From positions 1,785-65,784 of the forward strand of contig JXTC01000746.1 of NCBI GenBank assembly GCA_002914845.1: DNA of 64,000 nt. The letters are read 5' to 3'. A program made the translations under genes and the position numbers. Source of the DNA: Trema orientale (Eukaryota; Streptophyta; Magnoliopsida; Rosales; Cannabaceae). Below the pieces are notes generated by a model, which worked only from the letters and a program-made list of their open reading frames with translations, was not told the DNA's origin and searched no databases. The stretch's first letter is position 1. Each line of letters opens with the position of its first letter. This document shows positions 11,465 through 24,729 of this stretch, one piece after another.

Positions 11465-12088
11465 CTAACTGCGACCTCGAGTCTCGTCAAGGCGGTTAAT
11501 CATGTAGAGCGCGTTACTTGTAACCCTAGCGAGATTAGTGATCTTCCGCTTCACGTCGGCCTTGAGCTTCCCTCCTCCGTCCACGCCCTGGAAACCGTCG
11601 AGACACGTGTCCTCGTTGGTGAGGGCGGCGCTGACCCAGGTCTGCGCGTTGCTCATCTGCCACCGGAACGTCTCCCACCGCAGGTGCTGCAGCTCCGCCA
11701 GCGTCTTGCTCAGTTCCTCCACCGAGTCCGAGATCTGCTCCACGCAGTCCCCCAGCGCCGCCCGCTGCCGCTTCGATCCTCCTCCTCCCCCGCTCGACCC
11801 GCCGCCGCCGTAGGAGGAGGCGGTCCGGGCGAGGTACTTGGAGACCCGGCTGGCGCGGTCCAGGCTCACGTTGACGGCCGCCTGGGCCAGATCCCGAGGC
11901 GTCCTGGCCGGGCCCGAGTAGGCCGAGAGGGTGCGGAGGCAGAGGTTCGGGTAGTTGGCGTGGACGCACGATGTGCGGACGAGATCTGAGGATGGAGCCT
12001 GGAAGTCGTGGCCGCGCCGCCGTGCCGCGACGGAATGCGGCTGCGAGAGGAGCGCGAGGGAGAGGAGTATGAGCGGTAGGAGAGACAT
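11465..12088 (-). CDS. PMEI / invertase-inhibitor family protein, secreted
   Basis: A single-exon gene of 207 codons. Residues 1-22 form a signal peptide (hydrophobic LLPLILLSLALL, then AA before RRRG), so the product should enter the secretory pathway and act in the cell wall. The four cysteines of the family are present at 41, 50, 115 and 162. The first pair sits in the usual N-terminal helical hairpin (RTSC...YPNLC), and the later LTNEDTCLDGF and LYMINRL segments are typical of plant PMEI-like proteins. Family members inhibit pectin methylesterases or acid invertases by a non-covalent complex; which target applies cannot be read from sequence. A glycine-rich loop (about 94-105) is an unusual insertion. 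The gene is clearly more GC-rich than its surroundings. Confidence in the family is high. Confidence 0.9.
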   Translation of the reverse strand: MSLLPLILLSLALLSQPHSVAARRRGHDFQAPSSDLVRTSCVHANYPNLCLRTLSAYSGPARTPRDLAQAAVNVSLDRASRVSKYLARTASSYGGGGSSGGGGGSKRQRAALGDCVEQISDSVEELSKTLAELQHLRWETFRWQMSNAQTWVSAALTNEDTCLDGFQGVDGGGKLKADVKRKITNLARVTSNALYMINRLDETRGRS

Positions 12089-12230
12089 TAATTGGAGGTG
12101 TGTGAATGAGAGTGGAGTGTGAAAGAGCGCTTTTTTTTTTTTTTTTTTAAATAAAAAAATGGAACGATTTAAATTTGGTTTTGTGGATTCGTGAATAGCG
12201 GTGGCAAGAGGAGTGGTGGACTGAGGTTGT

Positions 12231-12238
12231 TTTTATAG
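12231..12238 (-). promoter_or_regulatory. TATA box of PMEI-like gene
   Basis: CTATAAAA on the minus strand lies about 145 bp upstream of the ATG at 12,088. That leaves room for a 5' leader of about 110 bases, which would include a long A tract (T run at 12,131-12,148 on the plus strand). Confidence 0.5.
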
Positions 12239-12249
12239 GGGTTTATTTT

Positions 12250-15234
12250 TTTAAGGGAAAAAAAATCCTTTAAGTTGGGATTTGATTTTACTAAATTGCC
12301 CTTTCTATTTTGGTTTATCCCCATTGGCCTGGGCAGTGCAAGTGAGAGATATTAAATTAATGGCATTTATTAGTGTCCTATTATTTTATTTTGTTTTCTT
12401 TAGATTAAAGGGCTGCATGGTGCGCAATTAGATGATAATCTATATAAATTCCCAGTTCAATAAGAAATTTTTTTGTTTGTTGCCCGTATTTTTTTTTTAC
12501 CCTTTAGACCATAATCTAACAGTTATCATAATTTTGATAATTAAAAAAAATAATAAAAATAAGTATTAATTATTTAATTTTTTTTCTTATCAATTTTTAC
12601 CATAAAAAATGTGCGTGACACATTTTAATTAGATAAAATAATACCTAGTAAAAAAAATATACGGAATCCATATATATATATGCAATCTTGGACCAAGAAT
12701 AACACGAATTCAAGCTTAATAATAATTATCAAGTTCAACAAAACATAATCTTGCAGCTTCACATCAATTAAGTGTGACACCCGATATTTGCTTCGAGTAG
12801 TGTAGGACCCACGTAGATCTACCATGGGTCCCAAGCGATAGACGTATTGGACAGTCTGTAGCAATCTCACTTGTTATGAATAACTCGATTGATTAGTGTC
12901 AGGGGAAGAAAAACGAAAGGCTATTGTGTTTATTAGTACAATATATATAAACACATCAATGCTTTAACTGGAACTCAGTTTTCATTCAAATTTACCTACA
13001 TTCCCAACTCACCCAAAAAATAAAAAATAAAAAAAGGGGTAAAAAAGGCAAAGGCTTTTTCTCTTTATTTCTCTGTATTTTTGAGGAACTTTATTTTTAG
13101 GGAATTATATAAGGTTAATTTTTTTTGGCAAAGTGAATATATTACAAAATAAATTGTTTCAAATTAATACACCGCCAATCTTCACAGCTAGAATACCAAC
13201 AATGAGTCGGCACCATAATCTAGTACAATAACTATTCACAGATTATGGATTCTCCAACCAAACTAGGGACCCTATCCCTTTTAAAAGGCAATTGCCCATT
13301 CTCTATATATTTTGAATTCTTAACCATTTCTTTTGGTAGGGAAAAAAAAATAAATCACTTATTTTTTTTTTTAATCTTTTTCCTTGAAAGTATATGAAAT
13401 GCTGTCAATTTCTAATCTTTTTTCCGTGTGTGTCCAATTGGGTCCCTCTAGCTAGCCTTAGCTAGAGATAATTCAAATGCGGATGAACTTTAACTCCATG
13501 GTCTTTCAATGTCTCCACAAGTTCATTCTCCAATAATTTGATCAAAACCAACCAATCGAAGAGAGTGCTACTTCCGAAAATTAGTAATAAAGAATAATTC
13601 AGATAATTAAATACAAGTTTACATAACCAAGTTAGCAATCTCATGTTTCAAATCAAAAGTTTTAAGGGTTTCATAGCAAAAAAAGCATACTTTTGGCATA
13701 TTCTAAATATCGAAATCCTTAATTACAACTTACAAGATGTATGAACAATACATTAACGAGTATATATACATATAATACAAGAGCCCTTGTAGCTGAGTAA
13801 TCTAAATAATTCCTACGTTTATTGGTATAATATCACAAAATAACAAGATATATTATAGCTTAGCTTATAGATAGAGCATATATTTTTATTTACTATACGT
13901 GTCTATAAATAAAATAAAAACCCAAGTTTGGGATTATTTAATGCGCTCACCAGACGGATCAAATAATGGTGGACAGAAGTAAATACTTAGCAGTTAGCAG
14001 TCTGACAGATAAGGGCCAAGGGTGTTTTCAAGGGTTGCATGCATAGATACTTTTTTTTTTCTTTTTCTTTTTCTCTCTTTTCCTTCATGAATTTGATCTT
14101 CAAAACGTTTGCAGAAAAAGGTCCAGGAGCATTATTTTTCAACTGTGGGTCCAAGTTCACGAGTAGCACTACTATTATTAAAAGCACAAAGACTATTTTT
14201 GGGTGCTACTACTGCTTAGTTTTCCAATAGAAATAGAGGTACGTGATGTATTGTTGAAGCAAAGCATGTGCAATACAGTCTTAGTGGGGCTCCAATTGAT
14301 TGCCAACCCTAGAATTTGCGAAGATGCTATTAATCATGCATGCAATGAAGTAGGAACATTAATATATATGTACAAGAACCTTAGAATTGGACTTGAGACG
14401 TTTCGACTCCAACACCGTTGTAGGTGTAATATGCTTACACAACTAGACATTTCGTACATGCAAAATATATATTTATAAGCTCGTATATTTTTGAAAGAAA
14501 TATTCTAACAAATTATATCATCATTTATATTTCTAACAAATTATCATATATAGCGAACAAGGAACAACACACATGTGCATTCAAGTTTTTGCGCTACCAT
14601 GCATATTCTAGGCTACATATAAAAAGGGGAGCATGCATTAAAATATAAAATCCAACAATATTGGCAATTCCTATCAATTCAAGTTTTTAATTACATGAAT
14701 TATATGAAAAAAATACATTAAAACGGGCAGTTTACAATGCTACATTCTATTAATAAAAGTTCGTAGGCTCAAGTATCTTCTAGTGGGACAAAATATAATA
14801 TTAAGTTTAATTTTTTCCCCTCTTTTTTGCTCTCTCTCTCTCTCTATATATATATATTCTTCAAATTGACTCGTAATTAAGTAATATAATTTAGGGCAAT
14901 CTAAAAATGATAATTTTGAAACACATTTGGTCAACATGAACATGATTTAAAAGATATTTTAAAGTGAGGTCCAAAGAAAAATTATTCATAAAAGTGTGAA
15001 AAAAATTAATTATTTAATAATAATATAAATAAAGTTTAAAAATCATAAAATTCAATGGAGCAAATTATTAAATTTTTTTAATGAAATATGTGAGTAAATT
15101 TTATATTACTAAAATTTAAGGGGAGAGGGACACATAAATGATATAATTGAATATTTTTACAAATATTAGAGTAAAAACAAAAATTTCAAAAGGTTGAGGG
15201 GGCATTGTGCTCTACAACATGGGAGGTACTTTTT
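12250..15234. other. AT-rich intergenic DNA
   Basis: No gene or clear element is seen. A CT/TA microsatellite lies at 14,831-14,858. A slightly GC-richer fragment at 12,775-12,870 may be repeat-derived. Short ORFs here look random. Confidence 0.4.
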
Positions 15235-17308
15235 CACGACAGTAGATTTATGACATTATACCTTAAAATGTCCTTAAAAGATATCGTAGATGACATTTTA
15301 TGTATTAGTGTCGTTAAAATTTGGAATGACACTATCAGATGACATTGGAATGTAAAATGCCGTAATTAATGACGTAAATGTAATGTTGTTATCTATGTTT
15401 TAATTACGACACACTAAAATGTCATGGTAGTTTTTTTTTTTTCCTTTTTCCAAACTTAATTCGAATTAGAAATTAATTAATTGTAAATTTTTAGTTAAGA
15501 TAATTAATACTTTATAAATGATGATATACTGTACTTAGACTATAAGAGATACTTAGACTATAAGAGATTTTATTATTATATATCTATATGAAATTCCACG
15601 TTATTAGGAGAAAAAATTGACTCGTTAATCCATCAGGTCCATCTTCACAAAAGTTTTTTTTAAGGGAAAAGAAAGGGAATAATAGAGAGGTCTTGAAAAT
15701 GAAAGATTCTCATCAAAAAATAATGAAATGAAAAATAATCTAATAAATCAATTTATTTGTTTATCACATTAATATATAAAGGATAATATATATTATAATC
15801 AGAGATATAACCTTACTAATTAAAGATATCCATAATATCGAGGAAGTAAAAAGATTTCATTAATATCTAAGAATGTGGGATATAAAATTTTAAAAGAAAG
15901 GAAAAAAAATTTCAAATACATAGAATGTTGATACGTCAAGACAGAAAAATATGGAGACACAGAATATTAAATGAAAATTAAGAAAAAGAAAATAAAACAT
16001 TTCAAATTACCAGTACTTGTAGAATCCTTTATTTCTCACGTTCAAATTCTTATAAGCTATTATTACTTTGTCTTCTCATTCCACTACTTGCACTACTAAT
16101 TTATCTTCTCTCCATTATTTTTTCAATGACTATAAAATTAGGAAAAAATCTTCTCTCTACTTTTTCCCTTCTAAAGTTTGTACATCCCTGAATTTTCAGC
16201 TATCACTTCTATTTCATCACTTTTTTCCCATTTACTTCTTATAGTTGTTCCACCTAATCTTACCTTTCTTTTTTTGGTAATAAACTATGATATATTAAAA
16301 GGGGAGGGATTACAATAATCTTACTTATGTCCCATTGTCCTTTTTCTTTCTCTCGTGTATCATCAATATCTATTTGCTAATGCTAAGGTATGTACTATTA
16401 TTTTAATATATTATTATTTCCTTTTTTCCCCCTATTTATGTAATATAAGATGTAGTTCTTTTGCATTGGGTGTCTATTTTTAGACAAAAATTTCTAAATT
16501 TTGTGTTTGCCTTGTTGCGTAGGTTTGAAAATTGCCTTGTTGCGTAAGTTTGAAAACAGTTTTGTTAGCAATCTTCATAAAGAATTTTAGTAAGTCATAT
16601 AGTTTTACTTTGATTTTTGAGTATTATTTTTTTTTGAGTTATGATTTTGATATGTTATTTGTTAAATAACCTTTAATGTAATATTTATTATTTGAAACCT
16701 GTGCAGACATAAGTACAAAATGAGTATTCAGGAGGAGTTATTGGTTTCCAGGAAAAAAAAAAAGAAGAAGAATAATCTATTGGATGCTGGAAAAAATTAT
16801 GCACATGACAAAGTTTTGATATTGTGATCAAATGATCATCCCATGCCATCGAATCAGGAATGAAAATTAACTTTAGGATAAAGAATGAGGCTTATAACAC
16901 TTATAAATTATGTTGTAACTCATACATGACAACTAAAATGTTTCAACGTAATTATTTAAGAAAATAATATAAAATGAGGAAAATATTAGAAAAACAATTT
17001 CTAAGTAGTACTTGTCATGTACGTTTTTGTAAAAGTCATGAATTACTTAATAACAACATTTTTAAATAGACATCAAATATTATTTTCACGTTATTAGAAA
17101 ATTGGCATAATTTTTTTTAAAAGAAAAATAATAAGATGTCATTATTTTAATGTCATGTAAAAGGAATTAACAACACTAGATACGGTATTAGCAAAATGTT
17201 GTAAGAAGCCTAAACTTTTCATGGCAACTACATTCAATGACATTTCGTCAAAATAGATTAATAGACGCTTTTAAAATGTCATAGAAGGACATTTTTGTTG
17301 TGCGCGTG
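15235..17308. mobile_element. Decayed non-autonomous CACTA-like element
   Basis: The left end reads CACGACAGTAGATTTATGACATT. The right end, reverse complemented, reads CACGCGCACAACAAAAATGTCC, then TTCTATGACATT. The subterminal zones carry many ATGACATT or AATGTCAT words in inverted orientation (15,250-15,430 and 17,140-17,290), which is the layout of CACTA transposon ends. No transposase ORF remains. A 3-bp target duplication is not evident, so the exact borders are uncertain. Confidence 0.45.
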
Positions 17309-19720
17309 ATCACCAACACGAACAATGCTTAATCAACACATAATATTATTCCATAACAAAATAATATAAATAGTGACATTGGCAATGCCTTACATGTGAA
17401 ATATGACCACTAGCTCAATTTAATACTATGATACTTTAGAGTTTGGACAACTTATATATAAAAAAAGAAAATAAAATTCATATTATTCAAACCTCAAATC
17501 AATATACAGTCATTGTCCGGTTTAACTAAAATATTATTAAGAAAGACTTGTTAGTTGTTAGCTTAGCTAGGACCAAGAGAGAGCCCTAGCTAGCCGTAAT
17601 ATGCTGACCCCCTAGATATTAGTACCAACTACTAAAAAGGGCACTTATGATTATGAGCTGGTGTGGGAAGGTTTGACGGCATTAATTGGTCCCACGCCAA
17701 TTAGTCCCAAGTCCGGACGAGGGAGAGACTGCATGTGATTCTCACGAGTCTTCGTTATCCATGAGCGGGAACACTGACCCCACCGCCACCTTTTATTTTA
17801 TATTCTCCCCTGATTATATGAACATTATAACATTTTTCTTATTGGAGAAATTATAAGGGTGGGTCATCACGGGTACGTTTTGGGGTCCTCTCCCTTAATT
17901 AATTAAAATATTTGTGGTCGTTTTTGCATCTACTATGGCTGGACTGGTCCTAATGGCAGAACAACGTGGGACATTTAGTGCACCTTCATATCGGTTCCAG
18001 TATTAATGTGGTTGTAATTAGAGAGGTACATATATATCTACCACCATTAAGATGAAATTTTCGTCACACCCCCAGCTCGATCGTTTTTGGAATTCACTTC
18101 CTGTAATTCTTATTTTGTCCTAGAGAGTCTATATATAGGGAGAGATTTTGCATGAAGAGTTCGTAAGAAGAGCATAAAAAAGTAGGTATATACATAGGCG
18201 CGTCTACAGTATATTTATTTATTTTTGATATATATCTCCTCACACAAAGAGGGTGTGAAGAAATATCTCGGGCTCTCATAATGAGCCAAAAATATTCCAA
18301 TACACCAGGCAAAAATACTAGAAAACAAACAAATCAATCACACATAAGGACACTTATAGATACCAACTGAAACAGTAAAATAAAAATAATGATCCAACAA
18401 AAGACTTATGTAAGTACGAGATCACACTGAAATAATTTCATTAATTAACAATCACATACTACAAGGCAATTCAATCATCACCTCAATTTTTGAAGAAAAA
18501 CCCCAAGAAACTCAAATGTTTAACACTCTTTTTGCCCCCCAATTCCCTCTCTGCCTGATCACAGCCTAGAGACGAAAACTACGTGACACCTTAGAGAATA
18601 TCCATATTAAAATGGAATCCTTAAATGCCCACTCAATTACTCAAAAGATTAATTCTGACCTCTAAATGAAATAAGAAGAAGCTTCAAAATGATTTTTGTA
18701 TCAAGAAACCGAAATATTTTCGAATCATGAAAATTTTGTTGAATGCTGATTGTCACAAAGAATATAGAATCTATTAGAACATTGTAGAATTTTCGAAAGT
18801 GTCTTTCCGACCATCTTGACAGATTATATATTGTTATAGCAAACTCGGAATCTAGAGCCAAATATTCCTATATAGACGAAATAATCTTAAAGAGAGAGAA
18901 AAAACAATATATAATACAAGATCATTTGCATGCTACAATAGAAAGGAATTCCTATGAATCGTCAAACATTAAACTCCACTACGTTCTGTTTTGATCCCTA
19001 TGTCTGAAGAACTTTATTTATTTTTTCTTTCTTTCTGAGGTGAAGAAGCTAATTTGTTTTCACATTAGCTAAAACGCATTTACAATCATTGTGTACTGTA
19101 ACCACAAAAAATCTCATCAGAACGTGATTATAACTATTCTACTAAATGCTTATGAAGAGTCTCGTGTCAAATTTTCGTAAAATTCTACAAAGTGTTTATC
19201 TGAATTTGATTGGTTCCAATGACATGGGAGTACTTTCAAAGGACACACTGTAGTATCAATACAGATGTCAGATGTTCTTTTCTGGAATCCTTTTTTATTG
19301 GAAACATTGGATCGACAATATTCCTTAATTTACGTCAAAATTGCAATTGCACATTTTAGACAAAGAATATGCATTAGCAAGTTTAAATTCAAAAAAATAT
19401 TTATACTTATATATACGGTATTCTCACTATCTAGTGACTTTAATTAATTAGACAAAAGTTCTACGTTTGACCATTAAATTTGCATTTACCACTAATATGG
19501 CCGGTATTTCTTAAATCAATGATCAGTTGTTTAAACAAAACAAATAACATAGTTAAATAGATAGATTTTTTTTTGGTAGTCATTTTTACAATTTATGAGT
19601 CGTCATTGCAAGTATTTTTAGTCCAACATGTTCATATGTAACTTGACATAAATCAAGATTATTAGTGTAACTTTTATCTTCTTCTTTTATATATATGATT
19701 TTGGATGTAGTCCTTTTTTT
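17309..19720. other. Intergenic DNA
   Basis: No gene is recognised. The segment 17,570-18,080 is somewhat less AT-rich but has no long frame. Short ORFs on both strands lack recognisable motifs. Confidence 0.4.
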
Positions 19721-19724
19721 TGGA

Positions 19725-20255
19725 ACCATCGCTGTGGCATTGCCTACCAATGACTCCAAAGTGGTACTCAACTTCCTCAAGAAGAACATCTTCAATCGGT
19801 ATGGCACACCAAGAGCAGTGATTAGTGATAAAGGCTCCTATTTCTGCAACAAGTTCTTCGAAGCTCTACTTGCCAAGTATGGTGTCATGCATAGAGTTGC
19901 AACTGCTTACTATTCTCAAACTAATAGGCAAGCTGAGATTTCTAACCGAGAATTGAAGCGCATCCTTGATAAAACAGTAAGCCCCGTATGTAAAAATTGG
20001 TCCAAGAGACTTGATGATGCTTTATGGATTTACCGAACTGCATACAAGACTCCAATTAGTACATCTTAAGCTATTGTTCGGGAAAGCTGGTCATCTTCCT
20101 GTTAAATTGGAGCACAAAGCTTATTGGGCAATCAAGCAGTTGAATTATGATTTACAATCACCCGGAAAAAGATGCCTATTACAACTCAATAAGCTGGATG
20201 AGTTCTGGAGCCAAGTTTATGATAACACCGAACATATTTTTTCAATATATCATTG
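19725..20255 (+). pseudogene. Ty3/gypsy retrotransposon integrase fragment
   Basis: The translated frame from about 19,725 matches the retroviral-type integrase core of plant Ty3/gypsy polyproteins: [47 protein letters not shown] and [11 protein letters not shown]. The second Asp (in VISDKG) and the Glu (in RQAEISNRE) of the DDE triad are present. The upstream part carrying the first Asp is missing. After TPISTS a stop and a frame change follow, caused by loss of a few codons, and the frame resumes as LFGKAGHLPVKLEHKAYWAI to about 20,255. It is a 5'- and 3'-truncated, inactive relic. No LTR is recognisable alongside. Confidence 0.85.
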
Positions 20256-20259
20256 AACA

Positions 20260-21590
20260 GATATGTTTTGTGTAGCTAAGTCATATAACAGGACTGGTAT
20301 CCGATTGTGACCAGGTCATACTCCTCTTTATATATATATATATAATTTTAAAGAATTTTTAGCTTTTCCAGCCATACACCACGTAATTGTTTATGACCGA
20401 CGCGAAGCTAGGCTGCTAACTATATATTCTTGGACTCTTGGGCAAATTGAGAGAATCTGCACTATGTTGATAGAAGGGAAGCCAATCATCAGTATCAATA
20501 TGGATCATTGGCAATTAAATTAAGGAGTATACCACACTTTCTTAAGATTTATTAAAGGTTGGTGGTTAGTTGCGTCAGCTGGCATATGTACATATATACA
20601 TGCATGTGGTTGCTGGTGCTAGGATATTTCTGGCTGACAAAGCTAGAAATGTATATGATCAGTACTGTCCACTGACGCAGCCTTAATTTACCCAAAACTT
20701 CAGATTTTGGTGGAGATTAGAGATTAATAGTTGAAACCCATGATGACTAATATTGAAATGGTACCAGTGAAAGAGGATAAGAACAAAACTTAAAGGGGGA
20801 ATAATTGAGTTTCACTTTTAGGTGGGAGTTGGTAGGCAGTGCAAGTATTAGGTAATGTCTTTTACTTCCTAGTTCCTATAATTTTTTATATATTTTTTTT
20901 CATTTTTTTCATTTTTCTTATGATTATCTCCCATTTTACATAGGGTAATCTGAAAAAAAAAAAAAAAACTTTAAGTTTGACCTTTTGCAAGAGTAGAGAC
21001 TGGATGGTAGGTTGGAAGTTCGACTCTCAGGGTACATGAATTATTTTTTTTAAATTCGTAATAAGTGGAAGTCATTTAAGCTACATTTTTCTTTTTAAAA
21101 AATTCTATCTTTTGACTTGTGCAAAATTATAGCATTATATTTTAAATCTCTGCAAATTTATGTCATCTGCATATAAATTGATCAACAAATTTCTTAATAA
21201 ACACATAATCTGAATTGAGAATATCTTATTTATACTGATTAACATAAGAAATTTATTAAAAATAACTTAAATAGTTAGCATAAACCACTCAATTTGTACA
21301 CATAGGATACAAATTTGTATAGATTTGAAATGTGGAGGTATTATTTTGCATAAGTCAAAAGACAATGTTAAAATTACAAAAAAATCATACTTCAAGTATT
21401 TTTTTTGTAGTTATCCTTCTACATAAGAGTAATAGGAATTAGGAAGACGTTTTAAAAAACTAAAAATTTGCACTAAATGAATTTCAATCATATAATTTCA
21501 AATAATATGATTCCGATGTTAGATAAGGTGTCATTCGAAATCATGTTATTATTTGACGCAAAGTTTTTTATGTGAAAAAAAAATTCAGAA
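20260..21590. other. AT-rich intergenic DNA
   Basis: No gene is seen. It may contain decayed remains of the retrotransposon to the left, but I cannot match them. Confidence 0.35.
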
Positions 21591-21664
21591 CATTTACTTT
21601 TTGCATCTATCTCTCAGCTGCCTATTACATTTACTTTTTGCATATATCTCTCAGCTGCCTATTT
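21591..21664. repeat. 37-bp tandem duplication
   Basis: CATTTACTTTTTGCATMTAT followed by CTCTCAGCTGCCTATT occurs at 21,591 and again at 21,628, with one mismatch visible. Confidence 0.75.
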
Positions 21665-21746
21665 TTTTTATTGCAATCTATACGACATTTCCCCCCCTTT
21701 CCAATAACAAGTTTAAGGGGCTGCATCTAATACTTTTCAGGACTAA

Positions 21747-22850
21747 GGCTATCTTGGTAGAGAGGGAAAAAAAAAATATGAGGGAGAGAACGTATGTAGG
21801 TATGAAAATGACCGTGTATTTTTTTTAATAATTGTTTGATATATAGAGAGAAAAGAAAATTAGTTTACCTTAAAAGGTATATATATATAAACTCAACTTT
21901 TCATTTATAATAAAAAAATCTACACATTTTTATTTATATCAAATTAAATATTCAATTTGTATTTTCCTATCAAATAGAACAGAGCCCATATATTTAGTCA
22001 AAATTGAAAGACAATTTTACCCTTAAACTCATAAAATATACACTAAAAATTTTTATTGAAACCAATTATCATTGTTTTTTTTAAAAAAATAATTATTTTC
22101 ACTTAAAATAATTTTGAAAAACAAATTGAGAATTTTTTAACTTTTTTCATTCTCTCTTTTTTTTTTTTTAATCTTAATTGTTTTGAATAATTTAAACCCT
22201 TGAAAAAGAAAGAAGAACAAAAGGAATTTTTTTTAAAACTTTTGTCGTTCTTTTTCTAAAAATTGTTTTGAATAGTTGAAATTTTATTACTTTACTAATT
22301 ATTATTTTCACTTAAAATATATTTTTTTTAAAAAAAAATAAAATTAGGAATAATTAGTTTTAACATATATTTTATGAGTTTAAAGGGTAAAATCATCTTT
22401 TTTTAAACAAACTAAAATTCTAATTTTGACTAAATATGTGGACACGTTCTTATTTGATATGAAACACTAATTGAAGGTTTAATTTGATATAAATAAAAAT
22501 ATAAAGATTTTTTAATAAAATACTAAAAATAGTAGTTTTTTTTGTTGTTGATATCATCCCATTTTAAAATGACTATTTCACTCTCAATATGATGACTTTA
22601 AAAATTAGTGTGTAAGGGTAATTTGGTAAATTTAATTCTTTAATTAGCTAAAATTCTTTTCCTTCCCGTTGGCTCTCCAATTTGGAGGGAAAAATTTTTG
22701 TGGGCCCCATTTTATTTTTTTCTTTCCCATTTTTTCTTTCTCTGTCTTCTCCTTCTTAGTTCTTACCGAACAATCCAGAATTCTATTTTCTATCCCCTTT
22801 TCACTCCCATTCTTTTTTTTCCTCTCCATTTTCCCTCTTACTAAACATAG
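21747..22850. mobile_element. MITE of GGCTATGTTTGGTAGAGAGG family, split by an insertion
   Basis: The left end GGCTATCTTGGTAGAGAGG and the right end CCCTCTTACTAAACATAG are related to the ends of the intact element at 54,959-55,380. The interior matches that copy (TTAAAATGACTATTT, CTTTTCCTTCCC, GGGAAAAATTTTTGTGGGC). The match is interrupted at 21,876-22,560 by a second element. The short pyrimidine- or purine-rich ORFs here are not genes. Confidence 0.65.
21876..22560. mobile_element. Nested MITE with long inverted repeats
   Basis: This stretch is absent from the related element at 54,959-55,380. Its halves are inverted copies: AATCTACACATTTTTATTTA, then TATCAAATTAAA on the left opposes TTTAATTTGATATAAATAAA on the right. 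It is bordered by ACCTTAAAA on the left and ATTTTAAAA on the right, a 9-bp repeat with two C/T differences. The right end GATATCATCCC resembles the GATATTATCCC end of the element at 33,886-34,407. Confidence 0.6.
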
Positions 22851-24729
22851 ATATTTGGGAGGATTTGAACCGAAATATGACTATTTTTTCCAAAAAGATT
22901 TTTTTGAGGCTATATTTTAAAATGATTTTTTAGAGCTTATGAATAACAGTATTTTTTATAATAAAAATTACTAAATTATTACGACTAATAATAATTGTTA
23001 TTATAACCATTTATAATAAAAAGAGATAATGCTAAAAGTACTCCTTTTGTTATGCATTATTTCCACATTTAACCCCTGTTCTCATAAAAATTGAAAAATA
23101 TTCCTATATTTATCAAATTAGGAAAAAAAAGTATACCATGTGTACTTTTTCAGTCAAACTTGTAATGTAAAATATTCGAAATATCTTTACATATATTTCC
23201 AGAACTTGTTACCAAACATTCACTTGTTATCTAATTAATTAATTATTTTTTGTTTTTTTAGTTTGATCTTCTTTTTTTATTAGAAAAATTATTGATGATG
23301 TGTTTTTTGCCGATAGGTATAAAGATATTCTTTTTTCAGTTGACTTGGATATATGTTACTGTTTTATTTATTAATTTTTTTTGACAATCGGTGGTGGGGG
23401 ATTTGAACTAATTAATACTTCAACATTGGAGATAAATGTGGCTATTATCAGGCTAAGCCTATGACCATAGATATATGTTAATGTTAAAAGGGCATTACTG
23501 TCATGTAGGATAAAATTTTAGTCAAAATCTTGCCAAAAAGGAACAGAGAGTTACTTTTTTTCTAATTTTAGAAAATAAATGGGATACTTTTAAGGTTTTT
23601 GAGAACAAATGTTTAAGTGAGGTATTTAAGCATTATAAATAAAGTGTTTTTCTTTTCTTTTTTTGATCCATTAAAAAAAAATTAAAGTGCTTTTGGAATT
23701 ATTCATAATAAAAGCTATTAATATAAAAAAATAGTGTTTTTGTGTACGCCTATGAATTTTTGGGCTGATGCCCTTATATATCCATTAATATACAACTTGG
23801 GCTTACTGTACCCACCTCCTTTAAATTAACGATTGGTCCTCATTCCTCAATCGTACATTCGCACACAAACATACAATGATAACCAGATATTCATGACCAA
23901 ACTCTAATTTCCGTCTTGTCCATTTTTGTGTTATTATTCCTGCCTAGTATTCTTGCTATTAAGCAGATAATAATATATGCTGATACATATATATGTAGTT
24001 TTCAGTTATATGATATTAATATATGTGACATGGGTATGATTGAATTTAAAAACTCAAGTGGGCAGTGTGATATTGAATGTGAAAATGTTGATTATTTGTC
24101 TGCTTGTTGACACATATATGCTACCAGCCTACCACCAATTGGATTCTCTAAAAAAATCCGGTGTTGGGTTGTACATATAAATAGGTTATGAATATGATAC
24201 TAATTTTTTATACTAATTTTTTCATCAAGATCTTATATGTGCTACAATGACATACGTGACATGATTGTGTATCATATAGTAAGACCATGTTCGTGAATTT
24301 AATCGCTGTAAAATCTTAAATCCCAAAGCAGGACCCCAAAGCAGGACCGCATTAATTATATAAATAATCCATGTGGTTGGGTTTTGAGATTTCCTTGATT
24401 ATTCTCACATTGCAAGCTGCTAGCTAGCAAGCCTGGTTATATAATTTATCGTTCTTCAAATAGTCAAAATTCATGGTTGTCGTGACCGTACTTGGGGTTG
24501 GAAACATGCATGATACCATTTTCAGCATATGTCAACCACCAACACCAGCTATATATGATTAGAATCAATTAAAGTAGCAAGCAGGTGCTCCAACCGTTTA
24601 AAAGATATTCGAGTCATTCATTATTATTATTTTGGCATGAGAGGTCAATAAATAGATCGTCTGGATCATAATATATATATATATGTAGAGTTTCATTTGG
24701 TATTGATTACAATACTACTTGTTATGCGA
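22851..24729. other. AT-rich intergenic DNA
   Basis: No gene is supported. The stretch has many poly-A/T tracts and possible remnants of repeats around 23,020-23,700. Confidence 0.35.

Noticed and set aside
11429-11989. Long plus-strand ORF and a second minus-strand ORF over the PMEI-like gene
   Set aside because: They are GC-rich shadow frames; only the 207-codon frame has a signal peptide and the four family cysteines.
19500-20300. Integrated plant pararetrovirus
   Set aside because: The integrase core and its neighbouring residues are of Ty3/gypsy type, and pararetroviruses lack an integrase.
20985-21045. tRNA-like GTTCGACTC motif
   Set aside because: No acceptor stem or D/anticodon arms can be drawn around it.
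22644-22920. Lys-rich and Phe-rich ORFs
   Set aside because: They are translations of the purine/pyrimidine-rich end of a MITE.
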